From positions 2,565,948-2,629,947 of the forward strand of contig NZ_JAHLMU010000001.1 in assembly GCF_018919485.1 (NCBI RefSeq): 64,000 nt of DNA, given 5' to 3'. Of the stretch, positions 33,801 through 42,339 are shown piece after piece. This DNA is from Psychrobacter sp. TAE2020 (GTDB taxonomy: Bacteria > Pseudomonadota > Gammaproteobacteria > Pseudomonadales > Moraxellaceae). A program made the position numbers and the translations under genes. The notes beneath the pieces are model-generated. The model saw only the letters and a list, made by a program, of their open reading frames with translations, ran no database searches and had not been told where the DNA came from. The stretch's first letter is position 1; every line of letters starts with the position of its first letter.

Positions 33801-35574
33801 TGCTCGTATTGATATAGGTATGACCAGCTTGACTACTAGTATCGAAGAGATGGGTACTACCGTTCAGCGTTTGGCCGATCAGCTGCGCCGTATGGAAGGT
33901 GAGCTTGAAGTGCAGATACTGGCACAGATCAAGGAAAAGCTGCTTGATAATAAAGACTTTGACCCTTTAGAGTCGGATAAATATTCATCGTTGAATCAAT
34001 TGTTTAAATCTTTAAGCGAATCGGCTTCGGATTTAGTCGATATTAATAGTACTTTATTAGAAAAGACTCGTGATAGTGAAAGCTTATTATTACAGTTATC
34101 GCGCACCCAGACTGAGCTGCAAGATGGCTTGATGAAGTCGCAAATAGTGCCTTTTACACGTCTTACCCCTCGTCTTGAACGTATAGTGCGTCAAACTGCC
34201 AACGAGCTCAATAAATCTGTCGATCTAACTATCATCAATGCTGATGATGAAATGGATAGAAATATTCTTGAGCGTATAACTTCACCGCTTGAGCACATGC
34301 TCAGAAATGCAGTTGATCACGGTATCGAAGACACGCAAACGCGCTTACAAGCTGGCAAAGACCGTAATGGTCATATTACTTTAGAGGTACTACGCGAGGG
34401 TAGTGAAGTGATCATTCATCTCACTGATGATGGTCGCGGTATCGACGTTGAGGCAGTACGTAAAAAAGCCATAGCCAAAGGCTTGATTGATAGTAACGAC
34501 GATACGCTTAGTGACTTAGATGTGATGCAGTATATTTTTAATGCTGGGCTTAGCACTACTGAGAAACTGACCCAAATATCTGGTCGTGGTGTGGGTATGG
34601 ATGTAGTCATTAGTGAGATTCGTCAACTAGGCGGCATAGTATCCGTATCATCTGAACCTGGACAGGGCTCGCAGTTCACTATGCGAGTACCTCTGTCGGT
34701 GGCCATCTGCGATGCTTTAGTAGTGCGAGTAACTGATCATTATTATGCTATTCCACTAGTACAGATCGAGCGGATAGTAAGAGTCAATCCAGAGCAGCTT
34801 TATGACTACTATCAGTCAGGAGCCGCGACGCTAGCTATCGAAGACCGCGACTATCGCATTCGTTATTTGAACGAGATACTCTCAGGTAATAAGTTTAATG
34901 AGCTGCTGGTTACTACTAATACTAGCTTACCTTTGATTATCATTAAGAGTCGCACTGGACAGAATCTTGCCCTACAAGTGGATCAGATTGCTGGCTCGCG
35001 TATTGAAATAGTAGTTAAGCCTTTAGACCGTCAGCTATCACACATAGCTGGTATACCTGCGGCTACTATCATGGGTGATGGCTCAGTAATGTTCATCTTA
35101 GACTTAATAGCGCTAATGAGAAATGCACCGTTGCGACGAGTGATAAATCTAGTGCTTACTGCTGATCAGCTTAGCATGACAGTACAACCTACCATATTAG
35201 TAGTTGATGACTCAGTAACGGTACGCAAAGTTACCTCACGCTTCCTTGAGCGTCAAGGTATCAAAGTACTTATCGCTAAAGACGGGGTTGATGCTATAGA
35301 GACTTTACAACAGACTACTCCAGACTTGATATTGTTAGATGTTGAGATGCCACGGATGGATGGTTTTGAAGTGACCACTCAAATGAGACATAGCAAGCAC
35401 TTGCAACATATTCATATTATTATGATCACTTCACGCACGGGCGAAAAACATCGTCAGCGTGCGTTTAAGATTGGTGTCGATGACTATATGGGCAAACCTT
35501 TCCAAGAAAAACTACTGCTGGAAAAGATAAAGTCACTGCTAGGTCATAAAGTAAGCTTAGATTATCAAGGATAG
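30859..35574 (+). CDS. chpA: ChpA/PilL-type hybrid chemotaxis histidine kinase
   Basis: CheA-like kinase of the Pil-Chp system, 1571 aa (P. aeruginosa ChpA 2472 aa). Order: an N-terminal PilL-type region, Hpt-like domains centred on residues 237, 294, 483 and 823, a dimerisation helix region, a CheA ATPase domain (N box LRNAVDHGIED near 1144-1156, DDGRGID, GRGVGMDVV), a CheW-like domain (about 1270-1420) and a C-terminal receiver with Asp1494 in LLDVEMPRMDG. Three Hpt sites keep the phospho-accepting His (FHILKESGR, FHTLRA, LHTLKGGAR); the first has Tyr237 in NFYTLQQSA. The frame is intact throughout. AGGATAG precedes the ATG. It phosphorylates PilG and PilH in known systems. Confidence 0.92.
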   Translation: MQTQSNKIVMLEWLLPLLDQQLAQVSDGWQHSSVAAETMSANYQHVTSTLMMANLPRLSYLASKLSQLAAVAEHNLLTTRSKSLGYFAHQLLRNELIYYVQSGYYRRMVIDSTITEISQTLSSIGQLEAARLAAPDDNNYIDDSQYLDKSLINQSATDVLRYGDSGEVVASGELQTTATESDTEQATIHKAPVDDTSRNSFIAQATEIITDLQDFFPIWAEEPKDTTALTEVRRNFYTLQQSAQSVDADSISHLAGQLAELLGQVLAEIQPLFTLWCQDPSELKKLVDIRRGFHILKESGRLVGANFSAELAGSIKHLLNRLLAQSISASRDIEQLIMDVLGSYPQLLTTFAENREDYLADVLLWVACANAYSQSKAQDFSYYAWGKQRLIARAQLVSDMDIITVNEQTDSHDNASLQTIYSVNEIMAEAVVVVTPQSKEEQAFYQVFSEEAHSLLQQITDFVQANEQQSQVEVSDQIFRDFHTLRAASGSSALLAISEVSATIEQSLEQLQQCDIPMTSQHLQALTPSVALITSYLSRYDKNIQQQANTVSDDPQGYQDLASLQAILDDYEEEALVNDRLLNITHLLDGDIDALLDAEWQLDAAPTTQSEPTANALSAANDLQRIHSYISQMRQQIVQLTAKTGQSPKFTILLAALDNAYAYLDNQPMRATDSQVRKALLNGHAQLVSLLDALAGSMSLKIDTQVVENLYAISRQVGQATSEQPAEVNLIVPKSQCSIEPLMVNDKDRQGLDTVKYATSIKQLIADSWPNGQPDPDILEVYLEEADELISSSNNYLQQFLLQQFLTDDQDTEALQSLQRNLHTLKGGARMIAANGIADLAHEMETVYEKLANQRRPTTKMLSQLLTACYDWIVDAIFILRQRVNPYRPTALIEVLKQFSADPEGLKQIPNHSLQAQRDAIIAAKAKRKPQQSATSIDQMPAMTGGFAEQGENNGSTEMISISSSLVEQMINLSGESAINRARIDIGMTSLTTSIEEMGTTVQRLADQLRRMEGELEVQILAQIKEKLLDNKDFDPLESDKYSSLNQLFKSLSESASDLVDINSTLLEKTRDSESLLLQLSRTQTELQDGLMKSQIVPFTRLTPRLERIVRQTANELNKSVDLTIINADDEMDRNILERITSPLEHMLRNAVDHGIEDTQTRLQAGKDRNGHITLEVLREGSEVIIHLTDDGRGIDVEAVRKKAIAKGLIDSNDDTLSDLDVMQYIFNAGLSTTEKLTQISGRGVGMDVVISEIRQLGGIVSVSSEPGQGSQFTMRVPLSVAICDALVVRVTDHYYAIPLVQIERIVRVNPEQLYDYYQSGAATLAIEDRDYRIRYLNEILSGNKFNELLVTTNTSLPLIIIKSRTGQNLALQVDQIAGSRIEIVVKPLDRQLSHIAGIPAATIMGDGSVMFILDLIALMRNAPLRRVINLVLTADQLSMTVQPTILVVDDSVTVRKVTSRFLERQGIKVLIAKDGVDAIETLQQTTPDLILLDVEMPRMDGFEVTTQMRHSKHLQHIHIIMITSRTGEKHRQRAFKIGVDDYMGKPFQEKLLLEKIKSLLGHKVSLDYQG

Positions 35575-35635
35575 CTTTATTACTGTTGGTTAACTCCTTA
35601 GCCATTGAAACCTTTGAATTCATTGTGAGTAGCTT

Positions 35636-36226
35636 ATGGACCAGATCATAAAACATTCATTTGAAGCCGTCAGCCTATTGACTACTGACAAAGGGAGGTT
35701 AGACGTTACCCTGATTCCTGCTCAGAATCAGCCTGACTGGCTTATACCCAGCAGTCTTATTCTTAGTATCAATAATCATCAGCAATGGACTGATCGTTAT
35801 TGGTGGCAACAGCAACAACTACCAGTCTTTCACCTGCAAATGCTTGAGCAAGCTGTAGATAAAATAATTATTCTAGAAGGTAACACTGCTAAGCAGCGCA
35901 TTGCTTTACAGACTGCAGGAGAGTTGCGCCAAATACAGTTGTGTATCTCTGAAGTTCGAGATATAGTCTTACCACAAAATTATCAGCAAACGTCTACTGC
36001 GGATAGTATTGCGGATAGTACTATTGATACTAGTTATCAAAGCTATACAAGCTCAGAGCCTACTATTGAGCGCAATGCGCTAGATAATAACTCTGGCGAC
36101 TATCAACAATTAACAGAAGAGAATATACTCAGTTATTTATTCCAAACGGTAATGGTTGATGAACAGCCTTATCTAATAGCTGATTTGGATAAAATTGCTC
36201 ATCAATTGCTTGCAGCAGTTGATTGA
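35636..36226 (+). CDS. ChpC-like (divergent CheW-like) protein
   Basis: A 196-aa protein 61 bp downstream of chpA on the same strand. The first 115 residues resemble a CheW-like fold (LIPSSLILSI, KIIILEGN, KQRIALQT, LRQIQLCISEVRDI), as in ChpC, which follows chpA in Pseudomonas. An Asn/Ser/Thr-rich linker (about residues 120-160) precedes a short C-terminal part ending PYLIADLDKIAHQLL, the CheW-like final strand and helix. The linker splits the CheW fold more widely than usual. It may serve as a second coupling protein, which could matter because pilI is broken. The call rests on weak similarity plus position. Confidence 0.6.
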   Translation: MDQIIKHSFEAVSLLTTDKGRLDVTLIPAQNQPDWLIPSSLILSINNHQQWTDRYWWQQQQLPVFHLQMLEQAVDKIIILEGNTAKQRIALQTAGELRQIQLCISEVRDIVLPQNYQQTSTADSIADSTIDTSYQSYTSSEPTIERNALDNNSGDYQQLTEENILSYLFQTVMVDEQPYLIADLDKIAHQLLAAVD

Positions 36227-36335
36227 TTACAATGCCTAAGCCAAATAGTCACAAGGCTGTTGGCTAATCCTCTAAGTAAAAACCTGCTTAATATTCCTTT
36301 ATCCAATACAAGCCCAGTTAATAAAAAGGTATTTT

Positions 36336-36863
36336 ATGAACAATGCCAGTATACAGCCAAGTAAGTGGCCGGTTAGCAGTCGAATATTTCATTGGATCAG
36401 CGCTCTATTATTGTTAGTTACTTGGTTGCTAATGGTAGTATACCAGTACACCGAAACTAAGCTATATATAGGACTGCACAAGGCTTTTGGTATTAGCGTC
36501 TTATGTTGGATGATAGCACGAGTTCTCAATCGTATATTGACCAAAGCACCAGCCCCTGTACCTATGCCTAAATGGCAAATGCTAGTATCGCAGTTAAATC
36601 ACTTCGTTCTCTATGCGTTATTGATTGCCATGCCCATAGCTGGATTATTGATGTCGGTTTATGGTGGTCGTCCAGTAGATATTTTTGGACTGTTTCAAAT
36701 CCCCGTCTTCGTCACTCCTGATCGTAGTGCTGCACGATTCTTTAATGATATTCATACTAATATTATTTGGCCGATGATTATAGCTTTTACCGTATTGCAC
36801 ATAGGAGCTGCCCTATATCATCAGTTCTTTATGAAAGACAAGCTTATCAATCGCATGAAATAA
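36336..36863 (+). CDS. cytochrome b561
   Basis: Small diheme b-type cytochrome of the inner membrane (YodB/CybB family) that moves electrons between quinol and periplasmic acceptors. The 175-aa protein has four membrane helices with conserved histidines: FHWISAL (helix 1), GLHKAFG, NHFVLYALL (helix 3) and VLHIGAALYHQF (helix 4). Motif GLLMSVYGGRPVDIFG between helices 3 and 4 is characteristic. AAGG precedes the ATG. It ends 60 bp before a terminator. Confidence 0.9.
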   Translation: MNNASIQPSKWPVSSRIFHWISALLLLVTWLLMVVYQYTETKLYIGLHKAFGISVLCWMIARVLNRILTKAPAPVPMPKWQMLVSQLNHFVLYALLIAMPIAGLLMSVYGGRPVDIFGLFQIPVFVTPDRSAARFFNDIHTNIIWPMIIAFTVLHIGAALYHQFFMKDKLINRMK

Positions 36864-36925
36864 TGAGTTTTGCCTCAGCTAGCTTATAGTTAAGGCTGAA
36901 AGCTGCAGCTAAAAATCTCTACAAA

Positions 36926-36956
36926 AAAAGCCCTACACATAACGAGTAGGGCTTTT
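36926..36956. terminator. bidirectional terminator between cytochrome b561 and minE
   Basis: Arms AAAAGCCCTAC and GTAGGGCTTTT with a 9-base loop, lying between convergent genes. Confidence 0.9.
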
Positions 36957-36981
36957 CTTATAAAGGCGGTCTGCTAGCCTG

Positions 36982-37269
36982 TTACTTTTTATGTTCAGGT
37001 AAGCTGATATTCATCTCTAATACATCTAAGCTGTCTTCAGAGCGGTGATTAATATTAACATCATCAATCTGTACGCCATTGACATATTTATTAACCACTT
37101 CTAATATTTCACGTTTCATCTTTTCGATACGATCAGCCGTTAGGCGATTGTTTAGACGATTTTCACTAGCGACAATAACCTTTAGACGTTCGGTGGCCAT
37201 ATTAGCGCTACCGGAGCTAGTGTCATCTGCACCGAATAGATTACTCCAAAATCCCTTTTTCTTACTCAT
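36982..37269 (-). CDS. minE: cell division topological specificity factor MinE
   Basis: Stimulates MinD ATPase and drives pole-to-pole oscillation, placing the division site at midcell. The 95-aa protein has the N-terminal amphipathic start, the MinD-contact helix region [13 protein letters not shown] and a C-terminal dimerisation domain with [18 protein letters not shown] lies within the last codons of minD, 6 nt before the ATG, so the two genes are translationally coupled. The N-terminal 25 residues ([12 protein letters not shown]) are slightly extended. Confidence 0.95.
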   Translation of the reverse strand: MSKKKGFWSNLFGADDTSSGSANMATERLKVIVASENRLNNRLTADRIEKMKREILEVVNKYVNGVQIDDVNINHRSEDSLDVLEMNISLPEHKK

Positions 37270-37271
37270 TA

Positions 37272-38084
37272 TTAACCTCCAAACCAGCGCTGAAATAGAC
37301 TCTTTTTCTTAACATCAATATGACGCAGTGGTCTCTCTTCTCCTAGGAAACGAGCGACAATATCGTCATAACATTGTCCAGCTACTGAGTCAGTATAATG
37401 AATGACTGGTTCACCATGGTTTGAGGCCTCAAGTACAGAGTGACTCTCAGGAACGACACCTAATAAGGGTACTTTTAGAATGTCGTTAGAGATAGTATCA
37501 ATGTCCATCATCTCATTAGCCGCCGCACGTTCAGCATTATATCGGGTAATGATAAGATGCTCACGAATAGTTCCTTGACCTTCTTCGACCTTTTTAGTAC
37601 GGCTTTGTAAGATACCTATTATGCGATCAGAGTCACGTACTGATGAGATCTCAGGGTTAGTAACAATAATAGCTTCATCAGCATGGTACATAGCTAATTG
37701 TGCACCGCGTTCGATACCAGCTGGTGAATCACAAATGATATAATCAAATTGTTTTGACAGCTCAGCCATGACTTCTGACACCCCTTCGTCAGTTAAGGCA
37801 TCTTTATCACGGGTCTGGCTAGCAGGTAGAATAAATAAGTTTTCTAATTGCTTGTCTTTGACTAACGCTTGCGATAAACGGGCATTACCGTTGATAACGT
37901 CAACGAAGTCATAAACGATACGATTTTCACAACCCATAATCAAGTCTAGATTACGGAGGCCAACATCAAAATCGATAACCACTGTTTTATAGCCACGTAG
38001 TGCTAAACCAGCGGCAAAAGAAGCGCTAGTGGTGGTCTTGCCCACACCGCCCTTACCTGAAGTGATTACAACAATCTTCGCCAC
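37272..38084 (-). CDS. minD: septum site-determining ATPase MinD
   Basis: Membrane-associated ATPase that recruits MinC and MinE. The deviant Walker [10 protein letters not shown] is at residues 10-18, followed by [12 protein letters not shown] and the ICDSPAGIE switch; the C-terminal amphipathic membrane helix is [12 protein letters not shown]. The 270-aa length is standard. The start is GTG, with TAGGAG 8-9 nt before it. minE follows with 2 nt spacing. Unusually, minC is 440 bp upstream rather than adjacent. Confidence 0.96.
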   Translation of the reverse strand: MAKIVVITSGKGGVGKTTTSASFAAGLALRGYKTVVIDFDVGLRNLDLIMGCENRIVYDFVDVINGNARLSQALVKDKQLENLFILPASQTRDKDALTDEGVSEVMAELSKQFDYIICDSPAGIERGAQLAMYHADEAIIVTNPEISSVRDSDRIIGILQSRTKKVEEGQGTIREHLIITRYNAERAAANEMMDIDTISNDILKVPLLGVVPESHSVLEASNHGEPVIHYTDSVAGQCYDDIVARFLGEERPLRHIDVKKKSLFQRWFGG

Positions 38085-38524
38085 GATGGCACACTCCTAT
38101 TAATCAATGGGATGTCTATTAAATAAGACAATATAATAATCGGTGAAACAGTTAAATATAAACATCAGCTTTCTATAAGAATAGCTATCTAAAAGGCAGC
38201 CATTCATTATAGCTAAGTGCCAGATAATCTAAAGTCAGTATAGATGTTTTCTAAAAGCGTAAGCCTAGCATAAATAAACAAAAATTTATAGCTAGTCACT
38301 ACCCAACATAAGTAATTTTCATCAATAACGGCATAAAATAATTAGCATAAAGTAATATTTTTATTGTACTACCTTTTTGCAGGTATCAGCTATCTGTATA
38401 ACTAAGGTTTGCATTAAAAATTTGTGGTAGCACATTGTGCTCAAATGAACTTGATTTAGCGCCAAGTAAAAGCTCGTGTCACATTGATTAAGCAGCTAAG
38501 CAATGTGGCACTAAAGGCTATAAG
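38085..38524. other. spacer between minC and minD
   Basis: 440 bp of AT-rich sequence without a coding frame or clear hairpin. It probably contains a separate promoter for minDE, but no convincing -35/-10 pair can be assigned. Confidence 0.5.
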
Positions 38525-39355
38525 CTATATATCTTCCATAACTTTGAAGACTAAACCTTCACCTTCGATGAAGCGCACTTGTACTGACTTATCGATAACA
38601 TGTGCTGGTAAATTGTCTCGTAAGCAATAAGTGCCTGCCACAGAAACTAAGGAAGGGTTGAATGCTTGACAGAATATACGAGCATCCTTATCACCAGTAG
38701 CGCCTGCTACTAAGCGTCCTTGAGCGCGGCCATAGACATGCAGACTATTATCAGTGATGGCTTCAGCACCGCTATTGATACTATTAGTTAGGATCAAATC
38801 ACCACCGACATGGTTCAGGCTTTGCCCTGAGCGCAACATTTGATCATAGATAAGACTAGTGATTTGCTCTGCACTTATTAGAGTTTCTGGGGTCATAACC
38901 GCCGCATTTAGCGTATTTGCATTTGTCTCTGTAAACCGTTCAGCGCCGCTAGTGGCTGTACTACTATCGACAGCAGTAGTGTTATCGGCAGGCTGAGCCA
39001 CTTGAGTCTGTAGAGCAGTTTTTTTACTAGGTAAAATACGTTCGATGCGTTTGCCATCAGCAGGGAATACAGCCAAACGTTGGCTGCGGGCTTGTTGTTC
39101 TAATAGTCCTTTTACCACGCCAATAGGCTGTAGCCCCCAAGACCACAAGAGCTCTACTAAAGCAGGCAAGTCCTGCTCAACATCGCTATCAATGAGGACA
39201 GGGATATTACTGGTTTTGTTGCTAAGCATAGCGCCCAATTGAGCATCAATAATGCTCAAATCGCTAGTAGTTATTTGCAGACGAGAAAAAGTAAGCATTT
39301 TGCCATAAAAAGTCAAAGCAGGAGTAGCTTGCTCGGCGGTATCCAAAATCGTCAT
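38525..39355 (-). CDS. minC: septum site-determining protein MinC
   Basis: FtsZ-assembly inhibitor delivered to the membrane by MinD. N-terminal domain (residues 1-105) has LVIDSDVEQDLPALVELLW-type sequence; the C-terminal beta-helix domain shows GGDLILTNSINSGAEAITDNSLHVYGRAQGRLVAGATGDKDARIFC, the MinD-binding signature. A hydrophilic Ala/Thr-rich linker (about residues 105-170) joins them, so at 276 aa the protein is longer than E. coli MinC (231 aa). AAGGACTGACTTT precedes the ATG. Confidence 0.94.
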   Translation of the reverse strand: MTILDTAEQATPALTFYGKMLTFSRLQITTSDLSIIDAQLGAMLSNKTSNIPVLIDSDVEQDLPALVELLWSWGLQPIGVVKGLLEQQARSQRLAVFPADGKRIERILPSKKTALQTQVAQPADNTTAVDSSTATSGAERFTETNANTLNAAVMTPETLISAEQITSLIYDQMLRSGQSLNHVGGDLILTNSINSGAEAITDNSLHVYGRAQGRLVAGATGDKDARIFCQAFNPSLVSVAGTYCLRDNLPAHVIDKSVQVRFIEGEGLVFKVMEDI

Positions 39356-39517
39356 AAAGTCAGTCCTTAAAAATACTGGTAGCGCTTTAATAACCAGCCA
39401 GCTTGGCCAATTTAGCCAGTTCAGTTAGGTTATTAACGCTATATCAGGCCGATCATTTGTTAAAGGTGTTTTCGCTAGTATGTTAAATCAATTGACGGCT
39501 AAAACAATAGCAGATAA

Positions 39518-40630
39518 CTAAAATTTAAGCATATCGTGGTATTTCCATTGCTGTACTTTTATTTGTGCCTCAAACTCGGTCAAACTATCGGTGATAATAC
39601 TCGCTATCAAAGTATCGAGTGCCGTATTGTTAATATTAATATGAGCAATGCTGTGCGCAACGCTAACTATCAGGCTATCAACAAGCTCAGGATCCAGCAA
39701 GCGTTCATTTAGCGAGTAGACCACGTTTTCACCAACACTATGACCGATACTTTGCAATTGTGACTCAATCAAACCACCAGCGATAGGGATCAGGCGTAAT
39801 AACCGATGTAACTCAGGGGTATTAGCGATACCATCTTCAATTGCATTACCGACCTCACTAGCAAGTTTATTACCAGCTGGTGATTTACCTGACAGCTTCT
39901 GTAGCTCTGGGACTAGTTGCGTGCGTAACAGTGATAACAAAACGGCTTCCATATCATCGCGATTACTATCAACCAAATTTTCTATCAGCGACTTTTGCAT
40001 AGCGGAGTCAGTAAGCTGCTGTCGATAGTTATGAATAGTAGTCAAGATAACGCGGTCAGAGAGCTCTTCTAATAACAAATTGATATAGAATTTTATACGA
40101 TCGATCCAAGGCTGTGGCAACACTTGATAGCCTAATTGGTATAGACGTCGACCAATAATTACCGCACGAAATAAGCGTAATGCACGCAGCTGTGGAAAAC
40201 AACCAAGCAGTTCATACCAATGAATAAATGGAAAGAAAAACCAACGATAATAGACTTGTTGTTTAATAGCAATAGCCCAACGGACTAGCAGCTCAAAAAT
40301 CAAAAATATAGTAAAAAACCCACCGGCAGTACGTAAAGGTATGTGCAACATATTCTGATACCAGTTGAGTCCATCACTAAGCGCCAGCCAACTCGCAACC
40401 TTAATACTGAAGTTGCTCATCAAAATAGCATCCAAGCTAATCAATAACAGATCAATACTGATAGCGATAAGCATCGTAATATCATAGCTGAGTTTAAGGT
40501 AATTCGGTTTAGGAGCTAGAGGAGGCTTAGCATTGTCGCTGGAATCGACAGGATTATTAGTTAGCGGATCGCTTGTCTGCTTAGGGAGATCCTTAGAGTC
40601 AATAATCGAGTGAGCAGAAGAGGCAGGCAC
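39518..40630 (-). CDS. membrane protein with a voltage-sensor-like N-terminal half
   Basis: A 370-aa protein I cannot name. After about 45 hydrophilic residues come hydrophobic segments at about 50-72 and 100-120, then FFFPFIHWYELLGCFPQLRALRLFRAVIIGRR (given here in parts: HWYELLGCFP, RALRLFRAV, GRR at about 140-165). This arrangement, a helix with an internal acidic residue (FELLVRWAIA), a short helix, then arginines at every third position, resembles the S2-S3-S4 part of voltage-sensor domains. No pore helix or selectivity filter follows; the C-terminal 200 residues are soluble, mostly helical. The start is GTG with AAGG 8 nt upstream. It lies between minC and an acyltransferase gene on the same strand. 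Confidence 0.6.
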   Translation of the reverse strand: MPASSAHSIIDSKDLPKQTSDPLTNNPVDSSDNAKPPLAPKPNYLKLSYDITMLIAISIDLLLISLDAILMSNFSIKVASWLALSDGLNWYQNMLHIPLRTAGGFFTIFLIFELLVRWAIAIKQQVYYRWFFFPFIHWYELLGCFPQLRALRLFRAVIIGRRLYQLGYQVLPQPWIDRIKFYINLLLEELSDRVILTTIHNYRQQLTDSAMQKSLIENLVDSNRDDMEAVLLSLLRTQLVPELQKLSGKSPAGNKLASEVGNAIEDGIANTPELHRLLRLIPIAGGLIESQLQSIGHSVGENVVYSLNERLLDPELVDSLIVSVAHSIAHININNTALDTLIASIITDSLTEFEAQIKVQQWKYHDMLKF

Positions 40631-40883
40631 AGTCAGACCTTAAGTTGAGTGAATGTTACTATTGCAGTACTATGACTACATGAAGCGCTATGGCTACAAT
40701 AGTAACGCTACAAAACTAGATATGCCAGTGCTTATAAACGAATAGGACAGTATTAATAAGTTTGTATATTAAAAAAACACTACTCTGCACAGAGTTGCTA
40801 GTAAAATCTACGGCCTGAAGCGACTGGATTCTACCTACTAGCAGCTATCAGTATTGCTCCTATTAGCACTGATTATTAAGCGA
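40631..40883. other. spacer, no gene seen
   Basis: AT-rich region between the acyltransferase gene and the membrane protein gene, both minus strand. It shows no coding frame. Confidence 0.4.
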
Positions 40884-40910
40884 CTCACAGGGAAGTAATA
40901 ACCCTGTGAG
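40884..40910. repeat. perfect hairpin downstream of the acyltransferase gene
   Basis: Nine-base arms CTCACAGGG and CCCTGTGAG around a 9-base loop, about 70 bp beyond the acyltransferase stop. There is no T-run after it on the minus strand, so it could be an RNA-stabilising stem rather than an intrinsic terminator. Confidence 0.7.
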
Positions 40911-40981
40911 CATTCAGCATTGCTAGCACTAATCCTCAGCACAAAATAGCAGAGTGAAGGTGAATAGCGCTAACCTTAGGT

Positions 40982-41938
40982 CTATTTAGCTGTAGAGTCG
41001 TCTGCGAACTCAGTAAGCATCTTGCTAATCAACTTATCTTTTTGTTGCCAAGCATCGTCTAACCAGTCAAACAGCTGAGTTTTGATAGCTTCATCTTCCT
41101 CATAGCTGCCTGATTCAACTTTGTCAAATAGGTCTTTTGGTATCTTAATATGCCGAACATCAACCCCCAAACGCTTGATATTACCTTTCCACAAGTCGCT
41201 ATAAGTAGGCACTCCATCAGGATAAACAATGGTCATGTCTAAGATACCATCTATATTTTCTCCTAAGGCATTAATAGCTAGCGCTAGGCCACCAGCGCGT
41301 GGCTTTAGTAGATGCCGATAAGGAGACTGCTGCTTATCATGCTTAGCTGCGGTAAAGCGCGTACCTTCTAGATAATTAAGTAAAGTAAAAGGCTTGTTTT
41401 TCAGTAAGGCACAAGCGCGTTTGGCCTCTATGATATCTTTACCTTTTAGGGCTGGGTTCTTAGCTACCGCTTCTTTAGAGTGTCGGCGCATCATTGGAAA
41501 GTCTAAAAAGTAAAAGGCTTGTCCAACTACAGGGATATAGATTAGTTCAAATTTGGTAAAAAACCGAGTCAAAGGTAAGCGTTTAGCACTAATATACTGC
41601 ACAATGCTAGTATCAACCCAAGACTGATGATTGCTAATCAGCAGGTATTTACCTTCAGAATGGACATCGTCAGGTAAACTAATGCGCCAATCTCTATCCG
41701 GCAACATAGTGTCTATCATGTCGTTATTGCTACCGATCCAGCGATTGGTGATTTTGATAACTTGATCATCGGCAGTTTGCGAACCGGTGATGACCTTAGT
41801 CGCGCCCATAACCCATAAAGGCACACTCGCTCGAAAACTGCTTCTAGTGATGACTCCTGCAGCAGTGACTAATGACACAGCTTTGCCAAGCTTCGGTGAG
41901 CGTTTATGCAAGTTTCGAACGGAAGAGGCGATGCTCAT
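40982..41938 (-). CDS. PlsC-family acyltransferase (YihG-like)
   Basis: Membrane-associated glycerophospholipid acyltransferase of the LPLAT superfamily, which transfers acyl chains to lysophosphatidate or related acceptors. The 318-aa protein has the catalytic HX4D motif in NHQSWVDTS (about residues 103-111), and the substrate-binding motif YLEGTRFT (about 194-201), plus the third-block GGLALAINALG. The overall form resembles E. coli YihG (310 aa). AAGGATTTTAT precedes the ATG. Which acceptor it uses is not evident. Nearby division and membrane genes suggest no specific pathway. Confidence 0.88.
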   Translation of the reverse strand: MSIASSVRNLHKRSPKLGKAVSLVTAAGVITRSSFRASVPLWVMGATKVITGSQTADDQVIKITNRWIGSNNDMIDTMLPDRDWRISLPDDVHSEGKYLLISNHQSWVDTSIVQYISAKRLPLTRFFTKFELIYIPVVGQAFYFLDFPMMRRHSKEAVAKNPALKGKDIIEAKRACALLKNKPFTLLNYLEGTRFTAAKHDKQQSPYRHLLKPRAGGLALAINALGENIDGILDMTIVYPDGVPTYSDLWKGNIKRLGVDVRHIKIPKDLFDKVESGSYEEDEAIKTQLFDWLDDAWQQKDKLISKMLTEFADDSTAK

Positions 41939-42339
41939 ATAAAATCCTTTTTTTACAATGGCTTTCTAAATGGCTGTTTAATAGTTATTTATTATTAAAA
42001 TAGATTGGCTGATTTTAGCAGAAACGAACCACAGAATATCTGCTTAAAGGTGACTTGTAGTAGCAAATATGAACCATGATTTAATCTGCCTTAAAGCTAA
42101 AGACCAACTAGCGCTGTTGTTAGCTACTCCGATCTCGCTATAATTATCTACAACAGCCTTAATAACACGTTAGCTGTAAGATTTCATGCACTTTACATAC
42201 ATAGATGTGACAAAATATTACACACAGATAGATTGAGATTGCGATAATAATGACGGATATGAAAGAACCTTCATAAAGAAAGAACAAGCATCAAGCAAAA
42301 CTTATTATAAAGCTAACTTTGCACTTAAGAGGAAAAATT
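41939..42339. other. divergent promoter region of the OmpA-type lipoprotein gene
   Basis: AT-rich spacer. GAGGA sits 6-7 nt before the ATG at 42340. No clear transcription signals or gene can be assigned. Confidence 0.4.
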
